NCBI GenBank assembly: GCA_003326195.1
Contig: LXQE01000107.1
Span: 2,271 to 40,067 of the forward strand
From: Nostoc punctiforme NIES-2108
GTDB lineage: Bacteria; Cyanobacteriota; Cyanobacteriia; Cyanobacteriales; Nostocaceae
DNA: 37,797 nucleotides
Direction: 5' to 3'
Shown: piece by piece, positions 36,515-37,797 of the stretch
Position numbering within the stretch: the first letter of the stretch is position 1
How the letters are laid out: every line of letters begins with the position of its first letter
The notes under the pieces: model-generated
Database searches by the model: none
The model's input: only the letters and a program-made list of their open reading frames with translations
What the model was told of the DNA's origin: nothing
Program-made: the position numbers and the translations under genes

Positions 36515-36679
36515 GAGGTTGTTTGAAAAGTGGTTGGCTGTGATTTGAGGCACTAACCGATCCCCCCTAACCCCCCTTAAAAAAGGGGGGAACCGGAATC
36601 AAAGTCCCCCAATTTATCGGGGGATTTAGGGGAATCTAGAACGTTTTGTTACCGAGAAGAAAACTTTTCAAACATGCTC
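36515..36679. mobile_element. MITE-like element, 165 bp, TTA target duplication
   Basis: GAGGTTGTTTGAAAAGT at 36515 and the complement of the right end (GAGCATGTTTGAAAAGT at 36679) are inverted repeats. TTA flanks both sides (36512-36514, 36680-36682). The interior consists of C-rich and G-rich stretches that form nested hairpins (around 36562-36592 and 36606-36634). This type is common in Nostocales. Confidence 0.85.
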
Positions 36680-36750
36680 TTAGAGCCAAGGCGAATGGAA
36701 TTGCTTGCGGTACAGTGCATGAACGTGGCTACACAGGTACGAATAACGGA

Positions 36751-37797
36751 TTATCTAGTTCGCAACAACTGCACAAAGGTATTACTCACCGTGTTGTCTT
36801 TGGTATCGGCAGCGTATTGAATCAACTTTTCTCGCAGTTCTTTGGCTGCATCTATCTCAAGTAAGGTTGCTAGCAAGAAGTAAACACCACGAAAACGCGG
36901 ATCGCCCATTCTATCAACTAATATTCCTTCGGCGGCATCAGTTTCGCCGAGAAAGTTTTGCACCAAGAAGAAATCCATGATTTTATCGTGGCGGAAGTAC
37001 CATTCTTTCTTGGCTTCGCCTTTTTCATCTTGCCACTGACGGCTGACTACCATTTTGTATTTATCGTCTTCTAAAGACATGGCAACTTGGTGAAATTCAT
37101 CGGCGGGTAAGGCTTGTTTGTCTTCGAGTCGCATTTTGTAGACGGCGGCGGAAAATCTTTTGAGCGGAAATTCTTGACTCCATTCTTGCTGGTATTCTGC
37201 CGCCATCAGGTTGTATTGCTGTTCTTGCAGGCGAAACAAGTTTGGCTGTTTACCTTGTGATAGCATCAGCGCAACCACTGTTAGATCCATTGGATTGGAA
37301 AGAATTCGGCGGACAGCATCTAACTCTTCTTGGGCTTGCTGGTTATTGAGGACTTCTGTTAAATAATTGGTGCAAGCTTTTTCGTAATCAGCACCTTGAA
37401 TTTTGGCATCTTGGGGGAGTCGCGGCTGACGGGAGATCAAAAACTCTTGAATTTGTTGTTGTTCAAGGGGCTGCAAGTAGTAGGTTTTGGCTGTTGAGGG
37501 GGGTGTCCACTCTAGGGGCTGGGTAGTCATGATAATGTTGCCCCGGAAATAGCTTTCGACAAACTGGCAGATTTTTGCCCGTGTTTCGGCGGTGACTTCG
37601 TTGAGTCCGTCGATGCAGATATCTATCGCGCCACTGTAAATCAGGTTTTTCAGGAAGCCGGCATCTTGGGCTTGGCCGTGTAGCTTGTCTTGGATGGCTT
37701 CAATTACGCCTTTATGACATTTTTGGGCGGGGAGATAAACGACTATGCGCTGGGAGGTTTTCAACAGATGGCGGAGAAACATCGACTTGCCTAAGCC
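36751..37797 (-). CDS. NACHT-type NTPase, C-terminal part (cut by the window edge)
   Basis: The frame is open to the right edge, where GLGKS of the Walker A loop is just visible (37797-37783). Then come ICIDGLNEV (Walker B, about 105 codons upstream of which the protein is off-window), TTQPLEW (sensor 1-like), and LSNPMDLTVVALML. This is the STAND/NACHT ATPase layout. The remainder is helical (YFRHDKIMDFFLVQNFLG, then LREKLIQYAA), without clear repeats, and ends soon after. STAND NTPases are often signalling or defence switches in cyanobacteria, but the effector domain is outside the window, so no role can be assigned. Confidence 0.85.
   Translation of the reverse strand, partial: GLGKSMFLRHLLKTSQRIVVYLPAQKCHKGVIEAIQDKLHGQAQDAGFLKNLIYSGAIDICIDGLNEVTAETRAKICQFVESYFRGNIIMTTQPLEWTPPSTAKTYYLQPLEQQQIQEFLISRQPRLPQDAKIQGADYEKACTNYLTEVLNNQQAQEELDAVRRILSNPMDLTVVALMLSQGKQPNLFRLQEQQYNLMAAEYQQEWSQEFPLKRFSAAVYKMRLEDKQALPADEFHQVAMSLEDDKYKMVVSRQWQDEKGEAKKEWYFRHDKIMDFFLVQNFLGETDAAEGILVDRMGDPRFRGVYFLLATLLEIDAAKELREKLIQYAADTKDNTVSNTFVQLLRTR

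Overview
The window comes from a cyanobacterium, most likely a filamentous Nostoc-type species. It carries magnesium chelatase subunit ChlD, a thylakoid-type FtsH protease, a group 3 sigma factor resembling SigF, a cystine C-S lyase like that of Synechocystis, many copies of the HIP1 octamer GCGATCGC, heptamer short tandem repeats, and the small inverted-repeat elements common in Nostocales.

Left end (1-6135, all minus strand): a three-gene operon that I read as a pPIWI-RE conflict system. The order is a restriction-endonuclease-like protein with a LexA-like DNA-binding head, then a large DinG/XPD-like helicase, then the N-terminal part of the pPIWI_RE protein. The genes overlap by 1 and 8 bases. 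The third gene is cut after 281 codons plus 2 bases by what looks like the 5' end of a group II intron running off the left edge. The first 95 bases of that intron are present twice in tandem, with base-pair-preserving differences between the copies.

Middle left (6590-16423), mostly housekeeping: sigF, chlD, a NYN/OST-HTH RNA-binding nuclease split by a one-base frameshift, rnc, ftsH, a secreted protein of unknown function, gltX and tRNA-Asp(GTC).

Middle (16534-21286): two adjacent paralogous Ser/Thr kinases sharing an unrecognised C-terminal domain, then an exported phytase-like esterase.

Decaying accessory island (21863-25512), AT-rich: a methyltransferase overlapping a polysaccharide deacetylase-glycosyltransferase fusion that has an early in-frame TGA, a truncated second glycosyltransferase, an IS1182-type transposase remnant, and three small inverted-repeat elements. 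One of these interrupts the transposase with an 8-bp target duplication. Another ends the glycosyltransferase fragment with a TA duplication.

Right part (25621-37797): a TM0106-type RecB-like nuclease, a cystine lyase, a GT-B glycosyltransferase, YjbQ, a Nif3-like protein, several cyanobacterial proteins of unknown function, an MBL-fold hydrolase with a cysteine-rich tail, an unlisted 40-residue membrane ORF, a DUF29 protein, another inverted-repeat element, and a NACHT-type NTPase cut by the right edge inside its Walker A motif.

The most notable system is the pPIWI-RE operon with its intron-split third gene. Family assignments are from recognition of motifs and sequence character, without database searches.
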